DNA of 63,360 nt from a virus. Below are positions 43,123 to 53,019 of this stretch, piece by piece. The translations under genes and the position numbers were made by a program. Each line of letters starts with the position of its first letter. Positions within the stretch are counted from its first letter, which is position 1. The notes under the pieces were generated by a model. That model was not told where the DNA came from. It did not search any database and worked only from the letters and a program-made list of their open reading frames with translations. Where the stretch lies: positions 1 through 63,360 of the IMG/VR virus record IMGVR_UViG_3300009103_001409. The stretch is one strand, 5' to 3'.

Positions 43123-45951
43123 TTATGATTGCAATCCTTGAGCGTTTGTAGCAGCCCCACCACCTATGAATGTCCAGCCAGAACCATTACTAACAAACAT
43201 ATATGTACCGTCTGCTTTCATTTTGTTAGCAGCGGCATTCAGCCCATTTACTCTTGAGCTTGAGCCATCGAATGTCAAATCACCAGTAGAACCAACAGCG
43301 ACGATTAAAATTTGGCCATTAGTTCCGTTGTCGTTAAACCTGATGCCTGTTTTGTCTCCGCCGTTAGAATCCACCCTTACAACAAGATTGTTTGTGTTTA
43401 TCGAACTATCATTATTCATGCCAACAGAGCCAGCAGGATCACCAATCAGGGTTCCGTAAACTGTTGTCGGCTTGCCGATACCAGAGCCAATCCCTAGCGC
43501 TGTTCCATGGGAATTGACTGATGCTCCGGTGCCTGGCCCTGCTTCTGCTACTTGAAATGAGATACTTCCACCGTCACCAGTCCCGGTTCCAGCACCACCT
43601 TGAATAGTCAAATTCCTTCCATCGACATCTGTGCCGGAAGAATCTGCAACTGTAAGAGTTGCTGTGCTTCCAAATGTTAGTGTGTTAGAATTGAACGTTA
43701 AATCTGATTCACATGTTACTGTTCCATCACCATCATCTGTTACAATCCTGTTCGCTCCTCCACCAAAACCAACATCTGTAAGGTCAAGATTAATTGCCGA
43801 AATTGAATTTACCCCACCAGAGTATCCCAAACCTGTCCCTGCGATAGAGCCTGTGATGCCAAGCTTATTCGCCACTGGTGTCCCACACACCAATGAGCCA
43901 GTTGTTTCGATATAGAGAGTACCAGAGCTATTAGCTAAGCCACCACCAGCCATGGCAGTAATCAAATCGTTAATAGACTCCTTCTTGGTAACATTGTCAG
44001 AACCATCAATGAACGCAAAACTATCATCAAGAGTATCCACACCAGCACCAGCCAATTCGTTCAAATCAATATTCAAAGCAAGGATGCTATTAACTCCTCC
44101 GGTGTATGAAAGCCCATCACCAGCAATAGAGCCTGATATACCAACCCTATCGGAGACGACAATCGCAGCACCAGTAACAGCCACCTCTAGTCTACCAGTT
44201 CCACTATTAACCAAGCCATCACCAGCAATGTTGGTTACGAAAGTGCTAATTGTCATTTTCTTAGAAGCGTTGCCGTCATCAGCATCAATAAATGCAATAC
44301 TATCTGCGCTGTATAGTGGGGTGCCTGACGGTAGTCCTGCTAAGTTAAGAGTTAATGCGCCACCAGCAGCAATAGTACCATCACCAGAGACATCAGCAAA
44401 GATTGCATCTTGAAGATTCGAGAATGTAATCTTTTTCTCTGTTCCATCATCTGAGAACATGAAGTGGTCGTCTGTTTGGTGAAGCCCTGTTCCACCAAGG
44501 GCAGAAAGGGCATCAATATCTGTTGTCCCTCCGCCTGCTGATGCGGTTACCTTCACTATTTGATTTGAACTGTTAACGCCCAGATAACTATTGGCATTTG
44601 CAAGAGTACCAGTAACAACATTAGGGATTGTTATGGCTATTGGGTTGATTGTCAGTGCATCACCACCAGCGTCACCTATTGTTGCATTTCCGTGTATGGC
44701 AACATTGGCTGCTAAATCAATATCTCCACCACTTGGTGTAACCGTAAGTTTTCCTGCACTATTGACGGCAAATGTTGATGATGTGCTAGCATCATATGAA
44801 AGCTTAAGTTGAGTTGTTGAGCTAAGAACTTCCAATTTGGAGTCTGGATCTGTTACGCCGATGCCGACATTTCCGTTAGAATTCAATGCAGTGATGGCAT
44901 TAATTCCACTGCCCATAGCTAATTTAAAATCACCACTGGCATTTTGGAATTGAAGATCTACCCCGGCACCCATATCAGTAAGCCCCAAAGTAAGTGATGG
45001 GGTTGAACCGGCTGTTCCATATATCTTTATATCACCCGGAACTGTGCTGTCTCCAAATTGGCCGACACCCGATACGTGAAGTGGGCGCTGTGGATTGTCC
45101 GTTCCAATACCCACTCTGCCGCTTGTTGAATCAACGTATAGAGTTCCAGAACCGGAGATATCACCTGCAACGTTAAGGGTGCCGCCAATTTGGTAATTCC
45201 CAGAACCTGACATATTGCCTGTCAATGCTAACATACTGTTATCAAAGGACAAGTTGGATTGAACCTTTACTCCAGTTGAGTCAACCGAGACAACAACCTT
45301 ATCTGCTAACGCACTTCCGTTTGTATATGATGATATCGGAACAACTGCACGGGATGCAACCTGTGCAACGGTAGCCTTCCGAGGGGCAGAGTCTGATGTA
45401 CTATAAATTATAATTGAATCACTGTCTGCAATGGAACCAACCAGTGTGGCTGCTCCGTTTGGATTAACCCTTAATCCGCTTGAGTCCTCAAGTCCAGAAT
45501 TTGTCGCTAAAGTGATAGCACTAGCTAAGCCAGTAAGTCCAGCCGCAGAGCCATAGAATATGGAACCAGAGACATTTCCAGAACCAGAGATTGATGAGTT
45601 TTTGAAGTTCAGAACAGAACCGTCAAATGTCAAATTGGATTCTACTGTCGCTTCGTCTGCATCCTTATACGTCAAGATGCCATCCGCCGTGCTTCCATCG
45701 AAGTTAACAGTTCCGATATTACTTAGTGTGCTCCCATCACCATAGAACGCAGATGCAGAAACATTAACAGATGCAGAAACGTTCCCAATAACTGTTAAGT
45801 CGTTCTTAATCCTTCCTACTGATGCTGTTAATGAAAGAAAGTCTTTACTTCCAGATATAGATTGGTTGGTATGAGTATCGACGATATCTTCTACCGTACC
45901 TTGGGTTGCGCCTTGAAAATTGACGTTCTTGTTAAGAATATTGTATGACAT
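43123..45951 (-). CDS. Large fibre/appendage structural protein with internal repeats
   Basis: 942 residues, Gly/Ser/Thr/Asn-rich, low in lysine. Typical fibre modules such as VGIGTDNPQRPLHVSG and VGIGVTDPDSKLEVLS occur, and roughly 85-residue segments repeat near residues 560-760 (GSIAGDGLSYTGGVNS... and GSIAGTGLGYSGGVNS..., each preceded by a KESIND or KKMTIS-type Asp-rich strand). The C terminus is a short strand-rich domain (WTFIGGGAATNAQG). It lies in the fibre block between the scaffold and protease genes. Host-receptor or appendage role inferred. Confidence 0.7.
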   Translation of the reverse strand: MSYNILNKNVNFQGATQGTVEDIVDTHTNQSISGSKDFLSLTASVGRIKNDLTVIGNVSASVNVSASAFYGDGSTLSNIGTVNFDGSTADGILTYKDADEATVESNLTFDGSVLNFKNSSISGSGNVSGSIFYGSAAGLTGLASAITLATNSGLEDSSGLRVNPNGAATLVGSIADSDSIIIYSTSDSAPRKATVAQVASRAVVPISSYTNGSALADKVVVSVDSTGVKVQSNLSFDNSMLALTGNMSGSGNYQIGGTLNVAGDISGSGTLYVDSTSGRVGIGTDNPQRPLHVSGVGQFGDSTVPGDIKIYGTAGSTPSLTLGLTDMGAGVDLQFQNASGDFKLAMGSGINAITALNSNGNVGIGVTDPDSKLEVLSSTTQLKLSYDASTSSTFAVNSAGKLTVTPSGGDIDLAANVAIHGNATIGDAGGDALTINPIAITIPNVVTGTLANANSYLGVNSSNQIVKVTASAGGGTTDIDALSALGGTGLHQTDDHFMFSDDGTEKKITFSNLQDAIFADVSGDGTIAAGGALTLNLAGLPSGTPLYSADSIAFIDADDGNASKKMTISTFVTNIAGDGLVNSGTGRLEVAVTGAAIVVSDRVGISGSIAGDGLSYTGGVNSILALNIDLNELAGAGVDTLDDSFAFIDGSDNVTKKESINDLITAMAGGGLANSSGTLYIETTGSLVCGTPVANKLGITGSIAGTGLGYSGGVNSISAINLDLTDVGFGGGANRIVTDDGDGTVTCESDLTFNSNTLTFGSTATLTVADSSGTDVDGRNLTIQGGAGTGTGDGGSISFQVAEAGPGTGASVNSHGTALGIGSGIGKPTTVYGTLIGDPAGSVGMNNDSSINTNNLVVRVDSNGGDKTGIRFNDNGTNGQILIVAVGSTGDLTFDGSSSRVNGLNAAANKMKADGTYMFVSNGSGWTFIGGGAATNAQGLQS

Positions 45952-45972
45952 TTATAAACCTCTGTGCTTTTA

Positions 45973-45985
45973 CTATAAATAGTTT
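45973..45985 (-). promoter_or_regulatory. ACTATTTA late-gene motif before the 942-residue fibre gene
   Basis: AAACTATTTATAGTA, about 22 bases before the start at 45951. This copy is a near-palindrome and overlaps the end of the preceding gene. Confidence 0.55.
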
Positions 45986-47615
45986 AGTTCTGCAAAGCAG
46001 CAACTTGTGCTTTTAGTTCATCAATTTGCTCTTGTTGTTCTTGAATTGCTTTTGTTAAAATCGGAATCAAGGATGTATACGACATGGTTTTCAAATTATC
46101 AGGCATATCATCATTGGTTTCTGGACCTGTGTATATGGCGTCTGGGTATATTAACTCCACCTCTTGTGCGATAAAGCCAAAATCGTGGTTTGATGTTCTA
46201 TCTGGATCAGTATTTTGTATTGGATCTGCCCAGTCGAACTCAACAGGGTTTAGCAATTTCACCTTGTCAAGCACAGTGCCTAATGTAGATATGTTTTCTT
46301 TTACTCTGGAATCTGAAACACTTCCAACCGAGCCGCCTGTTACCTTAACATTTCCGTTCGCATCAACCTGTATTGCCTCTAAGCCGCTTCCTGCATCATG
46401 TTGCTCTAATCTTAGAACGAATGTTCCACGATTTGTAGTACCAGTGTCACCTCTAGAAACTATCCTTGCACCTCTTTTGCTGTTGTACGCTGCGGAGTAA
46501 GAATCAAATGCGGCGCCTTGCCAACTATTTGTTCCCTCTCCTATTGTGACACCGGCTGCTGCGCTTTTTACGATAATTGCTCCATTTTCCAAAACAACAT
46601 TCTGCCCTTCATCTATTCTCATTGCCTCTGTTAAAGAAACCGCTCCGTCTTGTGTTGTGGAAAACACAATTTTGCCGGGCATATCGTTGTTGCCGGGCGA
46701 ACTAAATCCCACCTTTGCTGTTATTGCTGCGGCATTGACAAATTCATCGCCATCAGAGCCTTTAAATACAATTTCCCCAAGTATGTCACCAGACTGGACA
46801 ACTGTATGAGATCCGTCTGTTGCGTTTCTACTTTTTGTAAACTGTAGCTCTGTTGAAAATTCATTATTGTTATTATGCTGTAGAACAAGATTACCATCTT
46901 GAATGTGCAACAATTGGTCTGGGGATGCTGTTCCAATGCCAACATTTCCAGCTTGCTCTATTGACATTCTAACAGCAGAATTGGTTTTAAATGCGAGATT
47001 ATCATTAGTATAATCATTATACACAATCCACTTTCTTGTGCCGTTCTCATAAAGTTCTAACCCTGGATGACTATCAGTGTCTCCATTTATCTTGATTCTG
47101 GGATCATCGCCCTGAAGTTTGATGTTGCCATCAACATGTAATGCTTCGTCTGGGGAGCCAACGCCATTAATCCCAACCCTATTTGCAGAAGCATCCACTT
47201 TAAATGCCGGGTTCCCTTCTCCGGAGCCGTTGCCCTTAACAATAAAGTCAATATTATTGCTTCCATCGTTAATAGTAAGCTCATGTGGAGCAGAACTCTT
47301 TTCTTCTAAAGTGAGGAATGCCTTGCCTCCTGCTTTGACAGTTATATCGTCATCACTAAATCTTATCCATGTATCGGCATCTCCGTTGTGATAAATATAT
47401 TGATCGACACCGATGTTTCCAGCTACATCAAGCGTATAGTCAGGGGTGGTGGTTCCAATACCAACAGCAGAACCAGAGATTACCATGACAGTAGAGCCGC
47501 TAGCCTCAAAGCCAATATAGTCTTCCTCGAAATCAATTCCTGTATTTCTATTGGCGTCATCGGAGCCGGATAAGTCCCCTATTATTTGATATCCTTTTGA
47601 ATATTTGTAACTCAT
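45984..47615 (-). CDS. Fibre protein with S74 intramolecular chaperone
   Basis: 543 residues. The body is the usual fibre style (VGIGTTTPDYTLDVAGNIG, several similar modules). From residue 434 on is a peptidase S74 domain, starting SDSRVKENI, with FGFIAQEVELIYPDA in the middle and a coiled coil at the end (IQEQQEQIDELKAQVAAL). The S74 domain trimerises the fibre and cuts itself off before the Ser of SDSR; that Ser is present (S434). The start is weakly supported by a GGAG four bases upstream. The next gene downstream is the 942-residue fibre. Confidence 0.82.
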   Translation of the reverse strand: MSYKYSKGYQIIGDLSGSDDANRNTGIDFEEDYIGFEASGSTVMVISGSAVGIGTTTPDYTLDVAGNIGVDQYIYHNGDADTWIRFSDDDITVKAGGKAFLTLEEKSSAPHELTINDGSNNIDFIVKGNGSGEGNPAFKVDASANRVGINGVGSPDEALHVDGNIKLQGDDPRIKINGDTDSHPGLELYENGTRKWIVYNDYTNDNLAFKTNSAVRMSIEQAGNVGIGTASPDQLLHIQDGNLVLQHNNNNEFSTELQFTKSRNATDGSHTVVQSGDILGEIVFKGSDGDEFVNAAAITAKVGFSSPGNNDMPGKIVFSTTQDGAVSLTEAMRIDEGQNVVLENGAIIVKSAAAGVTIGEGTNSWQGAAFDSYSAAYNSKRGARIVSRGDTGTTNRGTFVLRLEQHDAGSGLEAIQVDANGNVKVTGGSVGSVSDSRVKENISTLGTVLDKVKLLNPVEFDWADPIQNTDPDRTSNHDFGFIAQEVELIYPDAIYTGPETNDDMPDNLKTMSYTSLIPILTKAIQEQQEQIDELKAQVAALQN

Positions 47616-47641
47616 GTTTTATCTCCATCTTAATTAGCTCC

Positions 47642-47680
47642 AAAAACAAAAAAGGGCTGGTGCCCATAGGACACCAACCA
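47642..47680 (-). terminator. Rho-independent terminator after the 1005-residue fibre gene
   Basis: GGTTGGTG-T-CC pairs with GGCACCAGCC around TATG, followed by CTTTTTTGTTTTT. It lies about 25 bases after the stop of the long fibre gene. Confidence 0.85.
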
Positions 47681-47705
47681 CAATATTTGCACATCCAATC
47701 TTAGA

Positions 47706-50700
47706 TTAGAATACTCTCCATGTATCAGCAGCAACGTATACCAATTCGACAGCAGCGAATGGTGATTCTAAACGAATTGAGGTAGCACCATCAATTGTTT
47801 GAGAACCAGCTTTGTTGATTGTGATATAACGAGCAGCAGAGCAGTCAGAAGGAGCTTTAACCTTGACAGATTCACCAATAGTCATTCCAGCAGAAGCAGG
47901 AAGGGTTACGGAATCTTCACCATCATCGCTCATGTCAGCAAAATAGTTAACACCAACTGCAAGGGTTCCGCCATTAGCTTTAGTAGCAACAGCAACAGAA
48001 CCCATATAAGTCTTAAGACGAGCCATGGTACATTTACGGTTAGTTCCGCCGGCACCATTGTCAACAATGAGCAAGTCAGCATCAACAAGAGCTTCCCCGA
48101 TATCGGTTCCACCATCAATGTCAAGAGCAGCTATTGAAAGTGCGCCACCGTTACAAGCCAAAGTGGTAAAAGTACCAGCAGCAGCAGAAGCAGCACCAAT
48201 TGCTACACCATCAATAGAACCACCGTTCATGTCAGCATTAGTAATTGTAACCGCAGAAGCAGCACCTAATGTCGCACCATCGATTGAACCACCATTAATA
48301 TCTATAGTTGTAACGGTACCCAAGTTTGCACAAGTCATACCAACTACAGTCCAAGTATCGCTAGCACTAATAGTAAGAGCCTTTGAAGTCTCAGCGGTAC
48401 CAATAGTTGTAATATCAAGATAGTTCACCTCGGCAGGTGTAGCAGTAATAAGTGTAGCGCTAGAATTAGCGGGATTTGCAGCGAAAGCAGCAACCCAACC
48501 TTCATCAGACGAGTTACCTAAGTCAGGAAGGTGATAGGTGTGATCAGCAGTCGGATTTTCTGCTTTTAAGGTTGTCTCATATGCATCATCAGAAGAACCT
48601 TCAAATATAATACCGTTAGAAGTATCAATCATCTCAACATTAACAGTTTTGGTGGTTCCCTGTACAGTTAAGTCACCAACTATAGTCAAGTCATCAGCAA
48701 CAGTAACTACTGAAGTGCTATGCCCGAGGGTGATTGCAACTCCTGATGTTTCGGTAGCAATCTTAAGAGTACCGGTTTTGTTTTTAATGTATGAGTGAGT
48801 GCCATCATGCACCAATTCCATATCTGTAGAAGCGCCAATTTTAATACTTTTGCTATCGCCAATGTTGACATGACTTGTTACAGTTAAATCACCAGCAATA
48901 GATGTAATGGAATTGGCACCTTTGGCAACAGTTACGTCAATCTCGTTATCTTCAGAGCCATCCTCAATCAAAAGACCAACTCCCTCGCCGCCATCATGAT
49001 TGGCAACGCTAAAAGCCATTTTACCACCTTCATTATTATTAGAAGCATCAGACACTTGAACTTGAATTTGTCCGAACTTAATATTGTCTTGGTTATCATC
49101 ATCTGCGTAGAAAGAAATCATACCAGCAGAATCATTGTCAGCACCAGCAGCACCTTTATCCATTACGAAACGAAGTTCAGGACCATCTAAACCACTGTAT
49201 GTGTTCTTAAGTGTAATAACTGGTTTATCTTCAGCAGAGCTAGCTACAGTGAAAGACGGTGTATCCATCGTAACAGCAGTTGATGCGTTTAAATCAATAG
49301 TAGGTGCAGTCATATCCAAAGTTGTTCCTGCATTGACTTCCATGTGTCCGGAGCCATCGGCACTGATGTTTTCTCCACCAGCGGCATCATAGAAAGATAT
49401 TTTAGTGTTAGCACCAGCAAGCACCAATTCATCACCAGACTGATCCCACAATAAATATTTACCTGTTGTATCGCCAAACATTTTAACATCTTGGCCGGTG
49501 CCATCAACACCAACGGTAACAGCACCATCAATTTGAACTGCTCCGTCGATGTCAACAGCATCAAGGTTAGCGATTCCATCGACATCGATGTTACCAGAAA
49601 AATCACCAGAAGCAGCATCTATCTCACCAGTAATAGTGACGTTTCTAGCGCCTGAAATATCTGCATTGGCATCTAAAACCATTGCCTTAGAAGCAGCAGC
49701 AGTACCATTGGTAATGCCATCAAGCTTTTCTAAATCTGCTTCGCTCATATCAGCACTACCAATGATAAAAGAGCCAACTGCGGTTATAGAACCAGCAGTA
49801 GTCAAATTACCAGTAGAGGCTAATGTCATTTTAGCTGTTGCAGAAGCAGCAGCAGTTTCAGAATCAGCCGTTGTGAACACTAATTTTGTAGCATTAGCGT
49901 CTGCTGCGAAGGTTTCTTCTGCGATTGCATGAATACCAGCAGCAACTGTTGCTCCATCTGTACCATCAGAGTCACCAGCGGCGAATTCCATTGAAGCAAT
50001 AACTTCATCTGCAATAACTGCGTCTTCTTCAGATTTCAATTGTAAAACAACAGGTAAATTATCCCCTGTTCCAGTATGTGTTATTGTAAGCCCGACATCA
50101 GCAACATGAGTCAGGGTAACATCTTTATTAGCACCAAAGTGAATCACAGCAGCATCAGATAAAAGAATTAAATCATCACCGATAACAGCATCGGCTGCAA
50201 CACTCAATCCACCGTCTGTCTGCAAGGAGCCATCAGTAGTAGAAGTTGCGTTAGTAGTGTCGTCCGTTTTAAGAATACCACTAAAAGTACCAGTGCTTCC
50301 AGCAACAGTAGTAAAAGTAGCAGCACCAGCAGAAGCCGCACCGATAGTAACACCATCCATTGAACCACCGTTGATATCCACTGTGGTAAGTATTCCCATA
50401 TCTGCGACAGTACGACCAACGTTTGTCCAGTTACCAGCCATCGATGCGATGGTAGCTGCGCCGGCATCAGTTAAACCGTAAGCACCAACTGTCAAATTAC
50501 CAGTGTCGATATCCAAGGCAACTTGGCCAGAAGTACCAACAATTTTCAGTTGTTCTTCACTAGCATCCCACATCATGTAGTCGCCTGTGGTATCTGAGTG
50601 AAACGTAACATCCGCCCCAGCACCGTCCGAACCAACAGTTAAGGTGCCCTCGGATTCGACAGCGCCTTCTTGGGTTAAAGAACCGGATGCCGTGTAAGCA

Positions 50701-50723
50701 CCCAGTTGAAATTTATAAGCCAT
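47706..50723 (-). CDS. Large repetitive fibre/appendage protein (1005 aa)
   Basis: 1005 residues, very rich in Ala, Gly, Thr, Asp. A repeated module, DINGGSMDGVTIGAASAGAA-TFTT, appears near residue 113 and twice near 800-860 (DINGGSIDGATLGAASA, DMNGGSIDGVAIGAASA). The C-terminal 70 residues, DSVTLPASAGMTIGESVKV ... IDGATSIRLESPFAAVELVY, match the ends of the two genes to its right. GGAGG precedes the start. A terminator closes it. A role as a tail or head fibre is inferred from composition and context. Confidence 0.7.
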   Translation of the reverse strand: MAYKFQLGAYTASGSLTQEGAVESEGTLTVGSDGAGADVTFHSDTTGDYMMWDASEEQLKIVGTSGQVALDIDTGNLTVGAYGLTDAGAATIASMAGNWTNVGRTVADMGILTTVDINGGSMDGVTIGAASAGAATFTTVAGSTGTFSGILKTDDTTNATSTTDGSLQTDGGLSVAADAVIGDDLILLSDAAVIHFGANKDVTLTHVADVGLTITHTGTGDNLPVVLQLKSEEDAVIADEVIASMEFAAGDSDGTDGATVAAGIHAIAEETFAADANATKLVFTTADSETAAASATAKMTLASTGNLTTAGSITAVGSFIIGSADMSEADLEKLDGITNGTAAASKAMVLDANADISGARNVTITGEIDAASGDFSGNIDVDGIANLDAVDIDGAVQIDGAVTVGVDGTGQDVKMFGDTTGKYLLWDQSGDELVLAGANTKISFYDAAGGENISADGSGHMEVNAGTTLDMTAPTIDLNASTAVTMDTPSFTVASSAEDKPVITLKNTYSGLDGPELRFVMDKGAAGADNDSAGMISFYADDDNQDNIKFGQIQVQVSDASNNNEGGKMAFSVANHDGGEGVGLLIEDGSEDNEIDVTVAKGANSITSIAGDLTVTSHVNIGDSKSIKIGASTDMELVHDGTHSYIKNKTGTLKIATETSGVAITLGHSTSVVTVADDLTIVGDLTVQGTTKTVNVEMIDTSNGIIFEGSSDDAYETTLKAENPTADHTYHLPDLGNSSDEGWVAAFAANPANSSATLITATPAEVNYLDITTIGTAETSKALTISASDTWTVVGMTCANLGTVTTIDINGGSIDGATLGAASAVTITNADMNGGSIDGVAIGAASAAAGTFTTLACNGGALSIAALDIDGGTDIGEALVDADLLIVDNGAGGTNRKCTMARLKTYMGSVAVATKANGGTLAVGVNYFADMSDDGEDSVTLPASAGMTIGESVKVKAPSDCSAARYITINKAGSQTIDGATSIRLESPFAAVELVYVAADTWRVF

Positions 50724-50840
50724 ATATATTTTCCTCCTTTGTAATATATGTTTATAGAGGTAGACAAACTACCCCAATATAGACTTGAGGGGTGTGACGC
50801 CCCTCGTTTATATATAGAGAGAGAAAACCAAATCTCCTAA
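50724..50840 (-). other. Non-coding gap with two hairpins between fibre genes
   Basis: A 117-base gap. Minus strand GAGGGG/CCCCTC hairpin (around 50786-50804) and GGTAG/CTACC hairpin (around 50758-50775) without T-runs. The AT-rich stretch CTCTATAAACATATATTAC just before the fibre start could hold a promoter. No gene seen. Confidence 0.45.
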
Positions 50841-51920
50841 CTAGTAAATGAAAAACTTATTAGACCCATTGGTGTAGATATTCACCGCAGCATAGGGACT
50901 TTCCAATATTAAAGCCCCAACACCGTCAATAGTATCAGTAGAACTTGCACTAATTATAATATTGTGAGTGTGTGATGCCCCACCTTCGTCCTTTACAATG
51001 AATGATTGCCCATTTAAGCAAACTGACGCTGAAGGTAGCGTTAGTGTCACAGCAGAGTCCACAGTATCTGTTTGAACAGAGACAATAAAGTCTGTTTTCA
51101 GCATTTGATAATTGGCTGCAACCACATTTCTCTTGTATGCAATTCCACCACCGAATTTCATTTGGAACGCATTTAAACCGAAGACTCTGTTTGGAGCCAT
51201 ATCGATGCCATGATTCAAGAGGTGCATAAAGCCAACTCGCATACCCTTAGTTGCACTACCAGAGCCGAACTTCATGCTTCCGTCTTTAACGCTTAATGAC
51301 TCTCCACCAAAATAAATCGTGCTGCTAGAAACATACAACGATCTCCATTGCTTAGTTGGAGAGCCCAAGTCGTATATATCACCAGTCCCAGGATACATAT
51401 GTCCAGTCACAGACATAGCCTCACCACCACTTCCGCTTCCTGATACCTGTAAGGTGGAGCCACTGAATATAAGCCCAGCCGAGCCACTAATATCTCCTGA
51501 ACCAGAATGAAATTGAATTGAATTGACTGGACCCTGGGCTGTTGCAGAGCCACCACCACCTGCACCAACGGATGATGTTAATACAACGTTGTTATTTGAG
51601 TCTAAAGCTAAATAGCTGCCGGTGCTAGCCGCAGTCCCGGCAACCACACCAGCTAGGTTCAATCCAGCAGATGCAGTCGTAGCTGGGATATTTAGCACAT
51701 TGTTTGTGCCAAAAGTAAGACCAGCATTGGCATCTAAGGAATAATCAGCACCAGATTGATTATAAAACAAGATTCTTCTATTGCCTTGATTAGTGGTGCT
51801 GTTTGTGATTCCTAAAACTTTTTGTATTCCGGTTCCATCTCCAGTATAAGAACCACTAAAAGATCCAGTCGCTATTAAATCGGGGGCAGATATTGTTCCA
51901 CTTAATGCATTGAATGCCAT
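50841..51920 (-). CDS. Fibre protein with shared C-terminal tip domain
   Basis: 359 residues. Gly/Ser-rich N-terminal shaft (FSGSYTGDGTGIQKVLG and similar), then a C-terminal domain of about 80 residues: VTLTLPSASVCLNGQSFIV, KDEGGASHTHNIIISASSTD, TIDGVGALILESPYAAVNIY, ending KFFIY. This end is shared with the 51936 and 47706 genes. Function as a fibre tip or trimeriser is inferred. Confidence 0.65.
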   Translation of the reverse strand: MAFNALSGTISAPDLIATGSFSGSYTGDGTGIQKVLGITNSTTNQGNRRILFYNQSGADYSLDANAGLTFGTNNVLNIPATTASAGLNLAGVVAGTAASTGSYLALDSNNNVVLTSSVGAGGGGSATAQGPVNSIQFHSGSGDISGSAGLIFSGSTLQVSGSGSGGEAMSVTGHMYPGTGDIYDLGSPTKQWRSLYVSSSTIYFGGESLSVKDGSMKFGSGSATKGMRVGFMHLLNHGIDMAPNRVFGLNAFQMKFGGGIAYKRNVVAANYQMLKTDFIVSVQTDTVDSAVTLTLPSASVCLNGQSFIVKDEGGASHTHNIIISASSTDTIDGVGALILESPYAAVNIYTNGSNKFFIY

Positions 51921-51935
51921 TCAAGACTGCCTCCC

Positions 51936-52547
51936 TTAGTAAATGAACCACTTGCTTATCCCATCAGCGTATAATGTTAAAGCAACTGAATCTCCTTCTA
52001 TTATGTAATTAGTTTGATGATCAATCTTATCTGCACCTGATGCTGTTATTGCGATATGGGTATTTCCAGCTTGCGTTCTTGTCACCTGATATTCGTCTTT
52101 AATTGTGAGAATTCTCCCAGCGCCCTGAGTGCTGGCAGAAGGCAAAGTCAATGATACATACGCACTGGAGCTTATACCAATTATTGAATCGCAAGATGCC
52201 ACAGCATAAGAAGCCGCTGTTACTTTATTGTAATACTGCCTAAAGGAACCAGATGCCATAATTAGACTACCAGTTAGTACATGGGTATCATCGCAATCAT
52301 CACCAAACACAGTGCTACCGCTTAAGTTTATTTCTATCGTGTTTGTTTGGATAATATCAAATTGGTGCGCCTGAATTCCGCCGCTAATGATTAAGGAGCC
52401 CGTGAGGTAGACAGTTTTACTACCAGTGGCAAAAGTAAGGTTAGGACTACCAGTAAGAACCTGATTTACACCCGTATATTGGATGCTGCCTGTCGGACCT
52501 TGCCCTGTCACGGCACCAGAAAGATGTATCCACCCCATCATGCTCAT
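51936..52547 (-). CDS. Short fibre protein with shared C-terminal tip domain
   Basis: 203 residues. The C-terminal half is homologous to the previous gene: VSLTLPSASTQGAGRIL, TIKDEYQ, TASGADKIDHQTNYIIEGD and KWFIY. The N-terminal half has repeated GSLIISGG/GSLIMASG strands. Gene order and fold suggest the fibre genes arose from duplication of a tip domain with different shafts. Confidence 0.65.
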   Translation of the reverse strand: MSMMGWIHLSGAVTGQGPTGSIQYTGVNQVLTGSPNLTFATGSKTVYLTGSLIISGGIQAHQFDIIQTNTIEINLSGSTVFGDDCDDTHVLTGSLIMASGSFRQYYNKVTAASYAVASCDSIIGISSSAYVSLTLPSASTQGAGRILTIKDEYQVTRTQAGNTHIAITASGADKIDHQTNYIIEGDSVALTLYADGISKWFIY

Positions 52548-52585
52548 TACATTTTACTCCGATTGTTATTCATTGGTATATCCTG

Positions 52586-52990
52586 CTAAAAAGTGCTAAA
52601 AGCTGCATACGGGTCGCCATTGCCAGCGAACGCAATTACGTCTGCGCCGGCTATTTCTACAACAATAGATTGATTGTCTCCGCAAACAACAGCGGATCGT
52701 GATCCATCAGCAGGATTTACGTGCATTAGCTCACTCCATCGCTGAGTAGCGTACAAATACGTATAAACATGTGTTACATTCTGACTTGAGCCCGAGCAAT
52801 GAATAGTTACAAATCTTTGGTTTTCTGTTTTATACATCCCATTAGTAGGAGTTAAGTTTGATGCGGTATTTGCTATATCTTTACCGGTAAGAGTAGCAAT
52901 GGTTGTTACAACAACCTCCACCCCGTCTGTTGCTGTTATATTTTTTGGTCTTCTTGTTCTTCCCCAACTGTTATAATTGTGTACTGCCAT
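52586..52990 (-). CDS. Small virion protein
   Basis: 134 residues, strand-rich (VEVVVTTIATLTGKDIAN, YLYATQRWSELMHVNP). It sits at the edge of the fibre block, two genes from bS21, with start at 52990. Family unknown; a minor structural role is inferred from position. Confidence 0.5.
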   Translation of the reverse strand: MAVHNYNSWGRTRRPKNITATDGVEVVVTTIATLTGKDIANTASNLTPTNGMYKTENQRFVTIHCSGSSQNVTHVYTYLYATQRWSELMHVNPADGSRSAVVCGDNQSIVVEIAGADVIAFAGNGDPYAAFSTF

Positions 52991-53019
52991 AATTAAATCT
53001 CCAATCTCTTATAAGTAGT

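Noticed and set aside
47706-50723. A CRISPR-like or array repeat from the fibre repeats
   Set aside because: The repeats are protein-coding Gly/Ala modules, in frame and imperfect, with no spacer structure.
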